Below are positions 46,939-57,264 of a DNA stretch of 60,490 bases, one piece after another. The notes beneath the pieces were generated by a model. That model did no database searches and was not told the DNA's origin. It worked only from the letters and a program-made list of their open reading frames with translations. The position numbers were made by a program, and so were the translations under genes. Each line of letters opens with the position of its first letter. The stretch's first letter is position 1. Source of the stretch: Brevinematales bacterium (GTDB lineage: Bacteria > Spirochaetota > Brevinematia > DTOW01); assembly GCA_026415355.1 (NCBI GenBank), contig JAOAHF010000014.1:1-60490 (forward strand), given 5' to 3'.

Positions 46939-48078
46939 TTACTTAGCCACTTCCACGATTGAGAAGTTGTTGTTTTTTATTGAGTATATTGTGAATACAG
47001 AATTTAAATTATCACCGTTATCATCAAACTTTACGATTATATCTTGATGCTTGAACTCAATCTTCTTTATAAACTCTATGGCCTTCTCTCTACTGAAACC
47101 ACCATATGATATCAAAGAATTAGTTAGAGATGAGAATATTATTTTTGCCGCGATATATGAGTTTAGATCAAATGGACCTATTTCATCGTTTGGGAACATC
47201 GATTTGTACTTCCTGTAGAATTCACTATTTTGGTCTATAGGACTACCTATAAATGTTATGATATCTCCATTTGCTGAATCACCTGCTATCTTGATATATT
47301 CATCAGTTTTGAGACCATCTCCTCCTACGAAAGGTACGTTTAGTCCAACCTCATCTGCCTGTTTCGTTAATAGTGCACCTTCTACATAAACTCCACCAAA
47401 AAATATTGCTTGAGGAGATGTTTGTTTTACTTTTGTAAGTAGTGCTTTAAAGTTTCTTGAACCAACAGTTATGGAATCTCTACCAAGAATCTGTCCACCC
47501 AATCTCTTAAATTCTTTTTCAAATTCATCTGCTAAGCCCTGGCCATATTCTGTTTTATCGTCAATAACATATATATTTTTAATCCCTTTTTTAACAAGAA
47601 ATTTTGCTGCTACAGGACCTTGCTGAGCATCAGTAGGACACACTCTGAAAACGTTTTTAAATCCTTGAAGAGTTAGCTTAGGGTTTGTTGATGCAGGGGT
47701 TATCATAATCAAATTTTTTCTACTGTAGATAGCAGAGGCTGGTATTGAACATCCACTATTCAAATGTCCTACTACACCTATTATCGAATTATCTGAAACT
47801 ATTTTTGATGCTACATTCACTGCTTCACCCTCATTTGCCCTATCATCAAAGAATGCCAACTCTAACTTCGCATTTGTAAACTCATTTGTCATCTCAACAT
47901 ACGCTAGTATAACACCTCTTTTTATTCCTTGGCCTAGTGTTGCTATATCACCCGTAAGTGGAGCAGCAACTGCTATCCTATATACTTTTCGAGAAGTTTC
48001 TTGTGAACAACCATAGATTAGAAGTAATGATATAACAAAAACCAGAACAATAGAAATCAACTTAGTATATCCTTTCAT
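46939..48078 (-). CDS. Branched-chain amino-acid-type periplasmic binding lipoprotein
   Basis: About 379 residues from the ATG at 48078, 8 nt after AAGGAGG. A lipoprotein signal ends in LLIYGC, with the cysteine near residue 24. The mature part is a type I periplasmic binding fold as in LivJ: IAVAAPLTGDIATLGQGIKRGV, DDRANEGEAVNVASKIV, GVVGHLNSGCSIPAS, MITPASTNPKLT, YVIDDKTEYGQGLADEF. The ligand is probably a small amino acid or amide. No LivHMGF permease or ATPase is adjacent, so it is an orphan or serves a distant transporter. Followed by an unknown gene 1 nt later. Confidence 0.88.
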   Translation of the reverse strand: MKGYTKLISIVLVFVISLLLIYGCSQETSRKVYRIAVAAPLTGDIATLGQGIKRGVILAYVEMTNEFTNAKLELAFFDDRANEGEAVNVASKIVSDNSIIGVVGHLNSGCSIPASAIYSRKNLIMITPASTNPKLTLQGFKNVFRVCPTDAQQGPVAAKFLVKKGIKNIYVIDDKTEYGQGLADEFEKEFKRLGGQILGRDSITVGSRNFKALLTKVKQTSPQAIFFGGVYVEGALLTKQADEVGLNVPFVGGDGLKTDEYIKIAGDSANGDIITFIGSPIDQNSEFYRKYKSMFPNDEIGPFDLNSYIAAKIIFSSLTNSLISYGGFSREKAIEFIKKIEFKHQDIIVKFDDNGDNLNSVFTIYSIKNNNFSIVEVAK

Positions 48079-48213
48079 CACTTTTTCCTCCTTTTGGTTG
48101 AGTTGTCTAGGTATAGATTATAAAGGCTTTTCTCTATGATGGCAAGTTTTTATATCACTTATTAAAACTTAATTTGTTTTTTCAATTGGCTCTGGTTTTT
48201 AATCTATATTGAG

Positions 48214-48717
48214 ATGATATACAACTACAGAGAAATTGTACCCAGAATACATTATAGCGCTTACATATCTGATAGCGCAAGTATTATAGGTGATGTAGAA
48301 ATAGGTGAAGATAGTAGCGTCTGGTTTGGTGCTGTTATAAGGGGTGATGTATGCTTCGTAAAAATAGGTAGAAGCAGTAATATCCAAGATAACGCTGTTG
48401 TCCACGTAAATCATAATGTACCCACTATAATAGGCGACTATGTTACCATAGGACATAATGCAATAATACATGGATCAACTATTTCCGATTATGTTATTGT
48501 TGGTATGGGAGCAATAGTATTAGATAATGTAAGAGTGAATAGCAACGTGATAATAGGAGCTGGGAGTGTAGTTCCACCAAGAATGGAGATTCCTAGTGGT
48601 GTTTTGGTACTTGGAGCACCAGCAAAAATTGTTAGAGAATTAACCTCAGAAGAAATCGAATATATAAGAAGAAATGCTATCGAGTATGTGAATTTAGGTA
48701 AATCTATGAAAACCTAG
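48214..48717 (+). CDS. Gamma-carbonic-anhydrase-like hexapeptide protein
   Basis: 167 residues folding as a left-handed beta helix, with hexapeptide repeats from about residue 18 to 130 (SIIGDVEIGEDSSVWFGAVI, VIVGMGAIVLDNVRVNSNVI). Zinc histidines are in NAVVHVNHN and IGHNAIIHG, as in gamma carbonic anhydrases and YrdA/PaaY proteins. The arginine and aspartate of the RGDV motif are present. Carbonic anhydrase activity is possible but often absent in this group. No Shine-Dalgarno; TATATT and TAATCT lie just upstream. Confidence 0.88.
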   Translation: MIYNYREIVPRIHYSAYISDSASIIGDVEIGEDSSVWFGAVIRGDVCFVKIGRSSNIQDNAVVHVNHNVPTIIGDYVTIGHNAIIHGSTISDYVIVGMGAIVLDNVRVNSNVIIGAGSVVPPRMEIPSGVLVLGAPAKIVRELTSEEIEYIRRNAIEYVNLGKSMKT

Positions 48718-48753
48718 GTAAATTCATTAAATAAAATCGATAAGGAGCCCTTT

Positions 48754-50562
48754 ATGCCGTATGACAAAGAAGCTATTGATAGAGCTAAGAAATTAGGAGT
48801 TTTTGAGAGAAGTATTGATGCAGAAGCACTAAAGACTGATGAAGCTGAAAGGAAAAAACTTGCAGAAAAACTCAAAAAGCATACCTCAACGCTAGCACCA
48901 GAGATGTTGGCACAAGGTAATGTTGAACTCGTAGAACTTCCCGTCAGAAGAGACGAAATAATAGAAGTTGAACTTTCTATTTGGGATAGAATAATTATAT
49001 TTTTACTGTCTTTGCTTAACGTAATGTCTTCAAATGATTACAAGAAAAGCAAAGCTCTAAGAAAGATAGAACATAGACTAAAAAGTTACAAGCCAGTAAT
49101 GATAGATTTTTCTAAAAAATACCTTTCTGGTGACTTCGGAAAGGTTATACTTTCTCTGTACGAGCAAGCCAAGTTAATTAGAAATGTATTTGACGTATTT
49201 TTGAATAACGAAAATCTTTGGAAAGGAGTAGGAGTAGAAAAATCTTCCTGTGAATATCTCTTCGAAAATATAACAGATTTGGCCAATGTTGTTGAAAAAT
49301 ACAAGGACCTAAACTTAGATTTTGTTACTAAACTGATCGAAAAATCACAAAGTGTAAAGAGCGCCATAAGGAATATTGAGGATAATATAAACGATATATT
49401 AAGGTCTATACCTGAAGACTTGATAAAAAAAGCTGATAACATATTCAACAATATAGTTAAGTTAAGAGAATTTGCTTATTTTGACTTTGAGACTATAGTT
49501 AGAAGGTTTTCTCAAACATCTGATATAAAAAGAGGAAGAATATCTTTCAAATCTATTCCTCCTCAGGGACTAACCAAGTACATAACAGACCTTGAAAGCA
49601 TTCTTCTTTCTTTGAACGTTGACGATGTCTACACTTTACACTATGTTAAACTTATGATAGATTACATCGAAAAGTACTCTGGAACTAGCGACAGAGTAAC
49701 TGAAGCAAAAAACAAGTTCACTTCAAATTTCTTCCAAAACTTGAACGAAAACATAAGAAAACTTAATATATCAGATGTGGTAGCCTATATAACAAGAGAT
49801 CCTAATCATAAACCATTCGTAATAAAAACCAACTACTCCCTTTTTAAAGAGTTTTCAAAAATAATACTTGAAAGATATAAGAGAATAGTAATAGATAAAA
49901 TGGAAGAGAAAAATAACAAAATGATTGATAAATATATGAATGTAATATTCGGAAAACCTGTTGAGATTCAGGAGTTTGGAATATATTCTACAAATGTTAG
50001 TATTCTATTTGCCAAGAGCGGTCTACCACCGTTTTTATACACAAAGTTACTTGGTATAAGTTCCTACTTCATGAAGAATATATGGGATGCATTTGTAAAA
50101 GATAGAATAAACACGCTGATCGTAAGCGGAGTGTTTACGGAAAAGCAGTTACAAAGAACACTTTCCGAACTTTTTTCGAAAGTAGAACCTACTAGAAACA
50201 AAATGAATGACTTCGTAAAAGCTGTAGAACAAGGTGGAGAATATTACATTTTACTTTCAAGATTTATAACATCTCCATCACTTTTAGCAAATGAAGCTAA
50301 CAAAAAAGTTATTGAAAGAAAGATAATAATAATGAACAGTCTATGTTTTGAATTTTTGAACACATTTAAAGATATATTTAAGGGTATCTACAAAATTCTT
50401 GAGTTTATATCTGATGATATATACGCTCCATTCCCAAAAACTGTAACAAACATACACAGGATAGGTGGACCAAATAACAAAGATTTTATAGAAGGGCTTG
50501 AAAAATCTATTGAAAAACTTAACGCATTCTCTTCGCTTATAAACTTATTTATTGAGGAGTAA
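48754..50562 (+). CDS. Large helical protein, spirochaete DUF5312-like
   Basis: 602 residues, predominantly alpha-helical, with AAGGAG before the ATG. The start [20 protein letters not shown] and the later VELSIWDRIIIFLLSLLNVM with a possible membrane-associated helix near residue 85 recall the DUF5312 family, which I associate with spirochaetes; this is from memory and not checked. There is no catalytic motif. It is followed 1 nt later by another unknown gene, forming a two-gene unit. The function is unknown. Confidence 0.72.
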   Translation: MPYDKEAIDRAKKLGVFERSIDAEALKTDEAERKKLAEKLKKHTSTLAPEMLAQGNVELVELPVRRDEIIEVELSIWDRIIIFLLSLLNVMSSNDYKKSKALRKIEHRLKSYKPVMIDFSKKYLSGDFGKVILSLYEQAKLIRNVFDVFLNNENLWKGVGVEKSSCEYLFENITDLANVVEKYKDLNLDFVTKLIEKSQSVKSAIRNIEDNINDILRSIPEDLIKKADNIFNNIVKLREFAYFDFETIVRRFSQTSDIKRGRISFKSIPPQGLTKYITDLESILLSLNVDDVYTLHYVKLMIDYIEKYSGTSDRVTEAKNKFTSNFFQNLNENIRKLNISDVVAYITRDPNHKPFVIKTNYSLFKEFSKIILERYKRIVIDKMEEKNNKMIDKYMNVIFGKPVEIQEFGIYSTNVSILFAKSGLPPFLYTKLLGISSYFMKNIWDAFVKDRINTLIVSGVFTEKQLQRTLSELFSKVEPTRNKMNDFVKAVEQGGEYYILLSRFITSPSLLANEANKKVIERKIIIMNSLCFEFLNTFKDIFKGIYKILEFISDDIYAPFPKTVTNIHRIGGPNNKDFIEGLEKSIEKLNAFSSLINLFIEE

Positions 50563-50563
50563 T

Positions 50564-51601
50564 ATGACGCTCAAAGATATATTAGGGGACGTAATTGGTT
50601 TTACTGACAATGAAAATATTCAAAACTTTGAGAGCATTGGATTAACTGATCATATATCTAACGATCAAGTATCTTCTGATCATACATCTACCATAGGAAT
50701 ACCTAACATAACCACAGAACCTAAGTTTACCCCTGAGAAAGTTATTTTTTTTGACAGTGTAATAAGGTCTGATTTCACCGCAATTACAAAATCTCCATCT
50801 TTATTAGTATCGTTTATAACAGTAGCGTTAGGTTACACTGAAGCAGAATACAATAGCAATAAACCTATCGAATTAAATAATTCTACTACTTTCGAAGTTA
50901 AACGATATCTTGTTGCATCTAAAAGCTCTCTGAAAAATAGATCCTATGAAAAAGAAATACTACTTCGAAATAATGTGAGGTATGAGATACACACCGTAGA
51001 TACAAATTTCTTGACCGTTAGTGATATTTGGGAAGGATACATTTTAAGAAGTTTACTTCCAGAAGTCGAGAAAAATTTTGTAATCGAAAAAATATTTAAC
51101 AAACTCAACTCTAGCACGATCCTTATAAAGGATGGAAACTTGTTTTCAATTAATATTGATAAACATAAAGACATCAATATTTTCGGACATGTAAAAAACT
51201 TTAATGTGCCGAAACAATTCCTTGAAGGAGAAACATTCAAAAAACTCTCTGAGGGAAGTATCCCAAGCTCCGAAATTTACAAACACCAAGATGGTCCAGA
51301 CGTTATTTATTATTGTTATGCTAATCTATGTAATAGTAATCAAAAACACAGAAAATCGGGTATTTTCAATCTTTCGAGAATTGACATGAAATGTTCCCAA
51401 AAGGATAATAAAGAAATATTAGATAGGTTTAATTTCATACTAAAGTACTTTATTAAATTAACATCTGTATTTTCTGATAGTCCTAGATTTCCTCAAAACC
51501 TGCCTATGATTGAGTCACTTGAAAGGTTTTTGCGTACAACATCGGGAAATAGGGAACTAATAAAGCAGATAATAGTTGAAGAGATTTCAAGAATCAAATA
51601 A
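50564..51601 (+). CDS. Unknown protein, partner of the DUF5312-like gene
   Basis: 345 residues from the ATG at 50564, whose GAGGAG ribosome site spans the stop of the previous gene; an upstream TTG at 50552 is less likely. Residues 20-70 are Ser/Thr/Asp-rich and probably disordered. The remainder is mixed alpha/beta, with no motif I can name (YEIHTVDTNFLTVSDIWEGY, DVIYYCYANLCN). Several cysteines are not arranged as a metal site. Tight coupling suggests that it acts with the DUF5312-like protein. Confidence 0.68.
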   Translation: MTLKDILGDVIGFTDNENIQNFESIGLTDHISNDQVSSDHTSTIGIPNITTEPKFTPEKVIFFDSVIRSDFTAITKSPSLLVSFITVALGYTEAEYNSNKPIELNNSTTFEVKRYLVASKSSLKNRSYEKEILLRNNVRYEIHTVDTNFLTVSDIWEGYILRSLLPEVEKNFVIEKIFNKLNSSTILIKDGNLFSINIDKHKDINIFGHVKNFNVPKQFLEGETFKKLSEGSIPSSEIYKHQDGPDVIYYCYANLCNSNQKHRKSGIFNLSRIDMKCSQKDNKEILDRFNFILKYFIKLTSVFSDSPRFPQNLPMIESLERFLRTTSGNRELIKQIIVEEISRIK

Positions 51602-51671
51602 TATTTGAAGAACTTTTAATGAAATAGTAATATCTCCTAGTGAATCAGGACTCAACTATACAAAAAACATA

Positions 51672-54638
51672 CTATATCTTGTCCAACAGTTCTTTAGCCT
51701 TTTCAGTCCAAGGATTTTTGTAGAAATCCCTAACCATCTTGTCATACATCTTTCTTGCTTGATCGTATTCCTTTATCTGAACATAGCAGAAAATTGTATA
51801 ATACATAGCCTTAACAACTATATCTTTAAAATCCTTATATATGTATATAACCTTTACATACTCTTTCCAAGCTCTACTATAGTCTCCGTTTATTCTCAAA
51901 ATCTCTCCAATTTCAAATTGTGCCATAGCAGATGTTTCATTATATACTTGTTCAGTTATCTCTTGTAAAAGATTTATTGCTTTTTGGTAATCTCTTTGAG
52001 ACTTATAAATCATAGCAAGTTCAAATTTTGCTCTTGATGCAGCATCTTTATCTTTAGATTTTGAGATACTTTCAAGTGAAGATATAATCTCATCAATACT
52101 TTTTTCTTGTCTTTGTTGTTGAAGTTGCTGAGAAGGCTGTCTTGGTTGCGAAGGTTGCTGAGATGTAGCTTTATCATCTCTTTGAATTGATGCTATCCTA
52201 GAAAGTCTTATAACTGCTTCGTTATATTCAGGAGAGTTACGATATTGATTAACTATCCTTTGATAATAGTTTCTAGCTTCTTGAAATCTTCTCTGATTTA
52301 CCATTATGTCTCCAAGAGTAAGAAGTACACTTGGAACTCTACTGCTACTTGAGTTATTAACAAATTGATTGAATATATTCAAAGCATCATCAGTTCTTTT
52401 AGCATTGAAATATGCCCATCCACCCCAAAAGTATGCTTCATCAACAAGTACCCTGTCATCAGAATTTCTAAATATAAAAACAAACTCATCTCCCGCTTCT
52501 TTGTACTTCTCAACACTATACAAATACTCTGCATATCTGTATATGTACTCATAAGACTTTGAAACGTTTGTATAATTCTTCTTCAGCTCAGAAATATACC
52601 TTAAAGTCTTATTGTCATCTTTTAGCTTAATAGTCAAATCGATTATTCTACCTATTGCCTCTACCGTATGATTTGTCAATCCTCTTATTTGCGTTAGAGT
52701 TAGTAACTCTTTTTCTACTGTTTCGAGAGCCAATTTCAAATTCCCTGACTTCTCATAAAATAAAGAAATGTAATTATAGTATCTCACTTTCTGCAAATCA
52801 GGTATATCTTTCATAAGTACTAATCTTCTCAAGGTATCAACTGCCTTAGAATAATCTCCCTTACCATCATAAGCCCAAGCTAAAACTTCACTCAAATGTT
52901 CATAAATTCCTATTTCTGTTGTTGTGCCTATATAGTTTGAAACTAAAGATATAGCATCATCAAACTTCTTATCCCTAACATAAATCCACCCAAGATTTAT
53001 AACTCCTGAAAGTATATATTTCTTATCTTTGCCTGTACTTATAAGTATATCGTAATACCTACGCGCTTCATCATTCCTCTTAAGTCTCTCATATGAAACC
53101 CCTATCAGATAGTTTGCCCTATCCCTATACTTATCAGAGTTGTAGTTTGATATAAGATCATTGTAGAACTTTATAGCCAACGTATAGTTTTCAGATAGAA
53201 AATGTGAATATGCTATTCCTTCTATAGCATCCTCTTTAAGAGTTTTATCAGAAACCTGTGAATAAGAAGATATTGCAAACTTATAATTTCCCGCGTTCAA
53301 GTGAGCCTCACCCAAAGCAAAATAAACAAAACTTGTAGTATACTCATCACTTGAATTATCTAGAAGTAACTTGAAATTCAAAACAATAAAATCGTACTTC
53401 CCCCTCCTTATAAGTAACCTCAAAAGTTCAACTACAGCATCATTCTTTACATCGCTAGAAATAGTTTGATTCGTAACCATAGATAACAATATCTGCTCTG
53501 ATGTCTCAGGATCTCTCGTTTGAAGTGTTACAGCATATTTTAGCAGTACATCAAAGTTGTTTGTATATTGAGATAGAATCGAAACGCTATCTTCTAATTT
53601 ACCTTGAGAATAAAGTAAGTCTGACAACTCTATAACACTTTTAGTTGAATACTTACCTCCCTGAGATATCGACATTCTAAAGTACCTAACAGCATTATCT
53701 ATATCACCCAAAGTATAATATATTTTAGCCACGTTGTATGTTGCTTCATTTACAATATCTCTGATAGCAGGATCAGAACTTACAGAAAACTCATCTATAA
53801 GCTTAGTAAACGATAGTATTGAGTTCTGATATTGTCCTATAATCATTGATGAAACTCCAGAATTAAACATAGCATATGGCCTCAAATAAGACTGAAACTC
53901 AGCACTACGTGAGAAATATAACGAAGCATCGTAAAGTAAGTTAGTTTGAACTTGAGTTGTATTACCTTTTTGGAATAATATCTTACCTATTGTGTAAAAA
54001 ACATCAGAGATGTACTTTGAATTAGGAAATAACCTTTCAAAATCCTTAAATCTAACATAAGCATTATCAAGGTTACCATCATCAAAATATATTTTGGCTA
54101 TTCTATACTTTATGTCCTCAATTATAGGAGCATTCGAATAAGTTTTCTCTGCATCTATTAGTATTTCAACAGCTCTCTGGTTATTAGTAATCAGACTGTA
54201 AGATAAACCCATATAATAAGCAGAAAATGGTGCATCTTCATCAACAGGATAATTTCTTAAATAATTCTCAAACGTCCTTATAGCACTTCTATAGTCACCT
54301 ATATCGAATAGAATTCGACCTTTTACATACACAACCTTAGGAAAAAACTTAATATACCTATACTTCCCTTCTATAAGGGAAATAGTCTTCAAAGCATCAT
54401 TATATTTCTTCTGAAAGTATTGAGACAGAAGTAAGTAATAAAGGGCATCCTGAAAGTATCTACTATTAGGATACTGCTCTACAATAACTTTAAATTGCGA
54501 CTCAGATACCATATAAAGCTCATCTTTAAAAGCCCCAATACCAACTCTGTAAAGATTCTCATCGTTTGAATATGAAACTGAAACTAAAGTCAACAAAACT
54601 ATTACAAAAAACAATAACTTAGCAATACCATTACTCAT
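51672..54638 (-). CDS. Very large periplasmic TPR protein
   Basis: About 988 residues from the ATG at 54638, preceded by GAGGT. Residues 1-26 are a signal peptide ending VSVSYS. The rest is a long series of TPR-like repeats (for example SAYYMGLSYSLITNNQRAVE, DVFYTIGKILFQKGN, RANYLIGVSYERLKRNDEAR, AYFWGGWAYFNAKRTDDALN). A Gln/Pro/Ser linker near 820-850 precedes the last repeats. Similarity in style to BamD/YbgF-type outer-membrane assembly proteins suggests an envelope scaffold. Transcribed alone. Confidence 0.82.
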   Translation of the reverse strand: MSNGIAKLLFFVIVLLTLVSVSYSNDENLYRVGIGAFKDELYMVSESQFKVIVEQYPNSRYFQDALYYLLLSQYFQKKYNDALKTISLIEGKYRYIKFFPKVVYVKGRILFDIGDYRSAIRTFENYLRNYPVDEDAPFSAYYMGLSYSLITNNQRAVEILIDAEKTYSNAPIIEDIKYRIAKIYFDDGNLDNAYVRFKDFERLFPNSKYISDVFYTIGKILFQKGNTTQVQTNLLYDASLYFSRSAEFQSYLRPYAMFNSGVSSMIIGQYQNSILSFTKLIDEFSVSSDPAIRDIVNEATYNVAKIYYTLGDIDNAVRYFRMSISQGGKYSTKSVIELSDLLYSQGKLEDSVSILSQYTNNFDVLLKYAVTLQTRDPETSEQILLSMVTNQTISSDVKNDAVVELLRLLIRRGKYDFIVLNFKLLLDNSSDEYTTSFVYFALGEAHLNAGNYKFAISSYSQVSDKTLKEDAIEGIAYSHFLSENYTLAIKFYNDLISNYNSDKYRDRANYLIGVSYERLKRNDEARRYYDILISTGKDKKYILSGVINLGWIYVRDKKFDDAISLVSNYIGTTTEIGIYEHLSEVLAWAYDGKGDYSKAVDTLRRLVLMKDIPDLQKVRYYNYISLFYEKSGNLKLALETVEKELLTLTQIRGLTNHTVEAIGRIIDLTIKLKDDNKTLRYISELKKNYTNVSKSYEYIYRYAEYLYSVEKYKEAGDEFVFIFRNSDDRVLVDEAYFWGGWAYFNAKRTDDALNIFNQFVNNSSSSRVPSVLLTLGDIMVNQRRFQEARNYYQRIVNQYRNSPEYNEAVIRLSRIASIQRDDKATSQQPSQPRQPSQQLQQQRQEKSIDEIISSLESISKSKDKDAASRAKFELAMIYKSQRDYQKAINLLQEITEQVYNETSAMAQFEIGEILRINGDYSRAWKEYVKVIYIYKDFKDIVVKAMYYTIFCYVQIKEYDQARKMYDKMVRDFYKNPWTEKAKELLDKI

Positions 54639-54644
54639 AGTCAC

Positions 54645-55030
54645 CTCTTATCCAATATCTTTCAACAAATAAAATTTAAATAAACCATCAACCTTTACAA
54701 AACCAAATAAATCATCACAATCCACTGAAAAGTCTAAAAGATTATTTCCATCCATTTTATCAAGGAATGGCATTTTAAATCACACATAAATTTAACAAAG
54801 TACATACCATAATTTCAAACTCTTTTTAAATACTCCTTAAAGTTCTTTAGCTCTGTAGAAAATAAAACAATCCTAAACTAAATCTATGTAAAAGACAACA
54901 AGTTCTTATAGGATAATCATACACCAAAACACTCTATAAATCACACAAAATACTTAACTTCTTATGTTTACCATCTAATTTCATAGCCAATAAACAAACG
55001 TAATGGCCAACAATAAACTCAAATTTCTTT
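54645..55030. other. AT-rich gene-free spacer
   Basis: Between the divergent TPR gene and flgJ. No convincing open frame, RNA gene or repeat. TATAAT at 55031-55036 and TATATT at 55043-55048 just to the right may serve flgJ. Confidence 0.4.
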
Positions 55031-55051
55031 TATAATTCCGATTATATTTGT

Positions 55052-55390
55052 ATGTACAGCTTAGTTAATCTATCGAGAAAGGTAGAGCTACAAAGTAGTG
55101 AAGTAATAAACAACAAACCATTAGATGACGCTAAAGCCTTAGAAAGGGAAATAGCCAACTCCAAAAACCAAGAAAAACTGAAAGAAGTTTCAGAAGAGTT
55201 TGAGGCTATATTTGTAAACATAATGCTTAAGGAGATGCGGAAAAGTATCAACGAAACAGGATTCCTAAAAGGCTTCAGAGAAGACATATTTAGAGACTTA
55301 CTTTATTGGGAATACTCAAAACTCATATCTAAAAATACAAACCTAGGTATAGCAGAAAAAATACAAGAACTCTATAAAAGCAACCTGTAA
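55052..55390 (+). CDS. flgJ: Flagellar rod-binding protein FlgJ, short form
   Basis: 112 residues matching only the N-terminal rod-binding domain of FlgJ. The pattern is VSEEFEAIFVNIMLKEMRKS near residue 48, then DLLYWEYSKLISKNTNLGIAEKI near 85. The muramidase domain found in enterobacterial FlgJ is missing, as is usual in spirochaetes and many others. It guides assembly of the flagellar rod in the periplasm. No flgI or flgK is adjacent. Its TAA is immediately followed by the reversed TAA of mreC (TAATTA). Confidence 0.87.
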   Translation: MYSLVNLSRKVELQSSEVINNKPLDDAKALEREIANSKNQEKLKEVSEEFEAIFVNIMLKEMRKSINETGFLKGFREDIFRDLLYWEYSKLISKNTNLGIAEKIQELYKSNL

Positions 55391-56233
55391 TTATCTAGAT
55401 TTTACTATCATAACAGACGATATATTCTTAGTATCGATAGCAGGTTTAACCACTAACTCCTGAAAGCTACTTCTTTCTCTTCTCTTCGACAATATTACAG
55501 TACCTATTAGTAATCCACCAGGATAGTTTAAACTCTTTGAGAAAGTATAAACTTTTTCTGTTCCTATCCTAACACTTACATTGTCAGGTATAAATTTCAC
55601 AGTAGCTGTACCATTTAATTTACCGTTTCCATACAAAATTCCAACTTCCTGAGATGATTCAAGCATAACACCTACATTGATATTGGGTGAATATATAGTC
55701 TCAATTACACTTGAGGTCAAATAAACTTCTCTAACTATACCTACTAGTGCTATGTTACCCCCAAAGTACGCAATAACCGGCATATTCTTGACTATACCAT
55801 TAACTATTCCTTTATCAACTATTATCGTTTCTTCTGCTGAATCAAAACCGGAAGATATTACATTAGCTACTTCAACTTTGTAAGTCAAAGATTGAACGAC
55901 ATTTAGCATTATCGATAATTTCTTGTTTTCAGTTTCATAGTAATCAACTAGAGCAGATTTCTTTCTCAATTCCTCATTTTCTCTCTCAAGCCTCGCTATC
56001 TTATCTTGACTTTTAGTAAAGTTTTCCCAAGAAGAGCCTAGAAACGAAATAGACTGTGATGCAACCTTAGAAATAAATATAAACGGTGTAAGAAGAGTAT
56101 TACCTACAAACTTTATGGACATATTAACATATTGAGTAATTGACGTAAATATTAAGAAAACAATTGATATTGATAATACGATAATATAAACCAAAAATGG
56201 AGAAACAGTTTTTGATGTTTTTACATCTACCAT
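55391..56233 (-). CDS. mreC: Rod-shape determining protein MreC
   Basis: 280 residues. An N-terminal membrane helix (about 12-32) is followed by a coiled coil (about 65-105, DKIARLERENEELRKKSALV) and two beta-barrel-like periplasmic domains with NMPVIAYFGGNIALVG and GILYGNG. It links the cytoplasmic MreB filaments to the wall synthesis machinery. It starts 5 nt after mreB. The usual mreD is missing: the convergent flgJ stop abuts the mreC stop directly. Confidence 0.93.
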   Translation of the reverse strand: MVDVKTSKTVSPFLVYIIVLSISIVFLIFTSITQYVNMSIKFVGNTLLTPFIFISKVASQSISFLGSSWENFTKSQDKIARLERENEELRKKSALVDYYETENKKLSIMLNVVQSLTYKVEVANVISSGFDSAEETIIVDKGIVNGIVKNMPVIAYFGGNIALVGIVREVYLTSSVIETIYSPNINVGVMLESSQEVGILYGNGKLNGTATVKFIPDNVSVRIGTEKVYTFSKSLNYPGGLLIGTVILSKRRERSSFQELVVKPAIDTKNISSVMIVKSR

Positions 56234-56238
56234 AAACT

Positions 56239-57264
56239 TTATACTATTTGTCCTATCTTGTTCTTTCTCAAGAACTCGAGATACTTACCTGTACCTATTG
56301 CAACACAAGCCATAGGATTACTCGCTACAATCACAGGTATCTTCATATGATGTTGGAAAAATTTATCCATACCTTTGAGTAATGCTCCACCACCTGTCAA
56401 TACTATACCTCTATCGACCAAGTCTGCCGATAACGCTGCAGGTGTTTCATCAAGAACCTGTTTTACAGCATCAAGTATTTCTTGAAGTGGTGGCTGCAGT
56501 GCTTCTCTTATCTCAGTACTATCAACCTTTATAGTTTTTGGCAATCCTGTAATTGTATCCCTTCCTTTAACTTCCATAGTCAAAACTTCTTGAAGAGGAG
56601 ATGCACTTCCTATGGTTTTTTTTATCTCTTCAGCAATTGTTTCACCAATAAGCAGATTATGGTTTTTCTTAAGGTAATGGACTATAGCTTCATCAAACTT
56701 ATCGCCACCTACCTTAATTGATTTTGAAACAACTATTCCACCTAAGGATATAACTGCTATTTCAGTAGTACCACCACCAATATCGATTACCATATGTCCA
56801 TACGGTTCACTAATAGGTAATTCTGCACCTATAGCTGCAGCAAGAGATTGTTCAACCAAATATATTTTTGCTGCTCCAGCAAGTTCTGCTGCCTCTCTTA
56901 CAGCCCTTCTTTCAACTTCTGTAACACCAGAAGGAACTCCAATTACTACAGTTGGTTTTATGAGTTTTTTATCTTGAGCTTTAAGCAAAAAGTACTTTAA
57001 CATCTTGCCAACAGCTTCAAAATCAGCGATAACTCCATCTTTCATAGGTCTTATAGCCATTATTTCTCCTGGTGTTCTTTCAAGCATTCTCTTAGCTTCA
57101 TACCCTACCGCTATCACATTACCCGTCTTTGTCTCTATAGAAACAACAGAAGGCTCCGAAAGCACTATACCCTTCCCCTTAACATATATAAGAGTATTAG
57201 CAGTTCCTAAATCAACCCCAACTTCATTTGTAAAAGCATCCAAAACTCTCCCCAAAATAGCCAT
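56239..57264 (-). CDS. mreB: Rod-shape determining protein MreB
   Basis: Actin-like filament protein that organises side-wall synthesis. 341 residues. The phosphate 1 motif is [16 protein letters not shown] near residue 15, with the conserved [13 protein letters not shown] near 72, phosphate 2 in [19 protein letters not shown] near 158 and the adenosine motif [15 protein letters not shown] near 290. GAGGATAGGAT before the ATG. First gene of mreBC; divergent from the FlgD-Ig-like gene. Confidence 0.97.
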   Translation of the reverse strand: MAILGRVLDAFTNEVGVDLGTANTLIYVKGKGIVLSEPSVVSIETKTGNVIAVGYEAKRMLERTPGEIMAIRPMKDGVIADFEAVGKMLKYFLLKAQDKKLIKPTVVIGVPSGVTEVERRAVREAAELAGAAKIYLVEQSLAAAIGAELPISEPYGHMVIDIGGGTTEIAVISLGGIVVSKSIKVGGDKFDEAIVHYLKKNHNLLIGETIAEEIKKTIGSASPLQEVLTMEVKGRDTITGLPKTIKVDSTEIREALQPPLQEILDAVKQVLDETPAALSADLVDRGIVLTGGGALLKGMDKFFQHHMKIPVIVASNPMACVAIGTGKYLEFLRKNKIGQIV

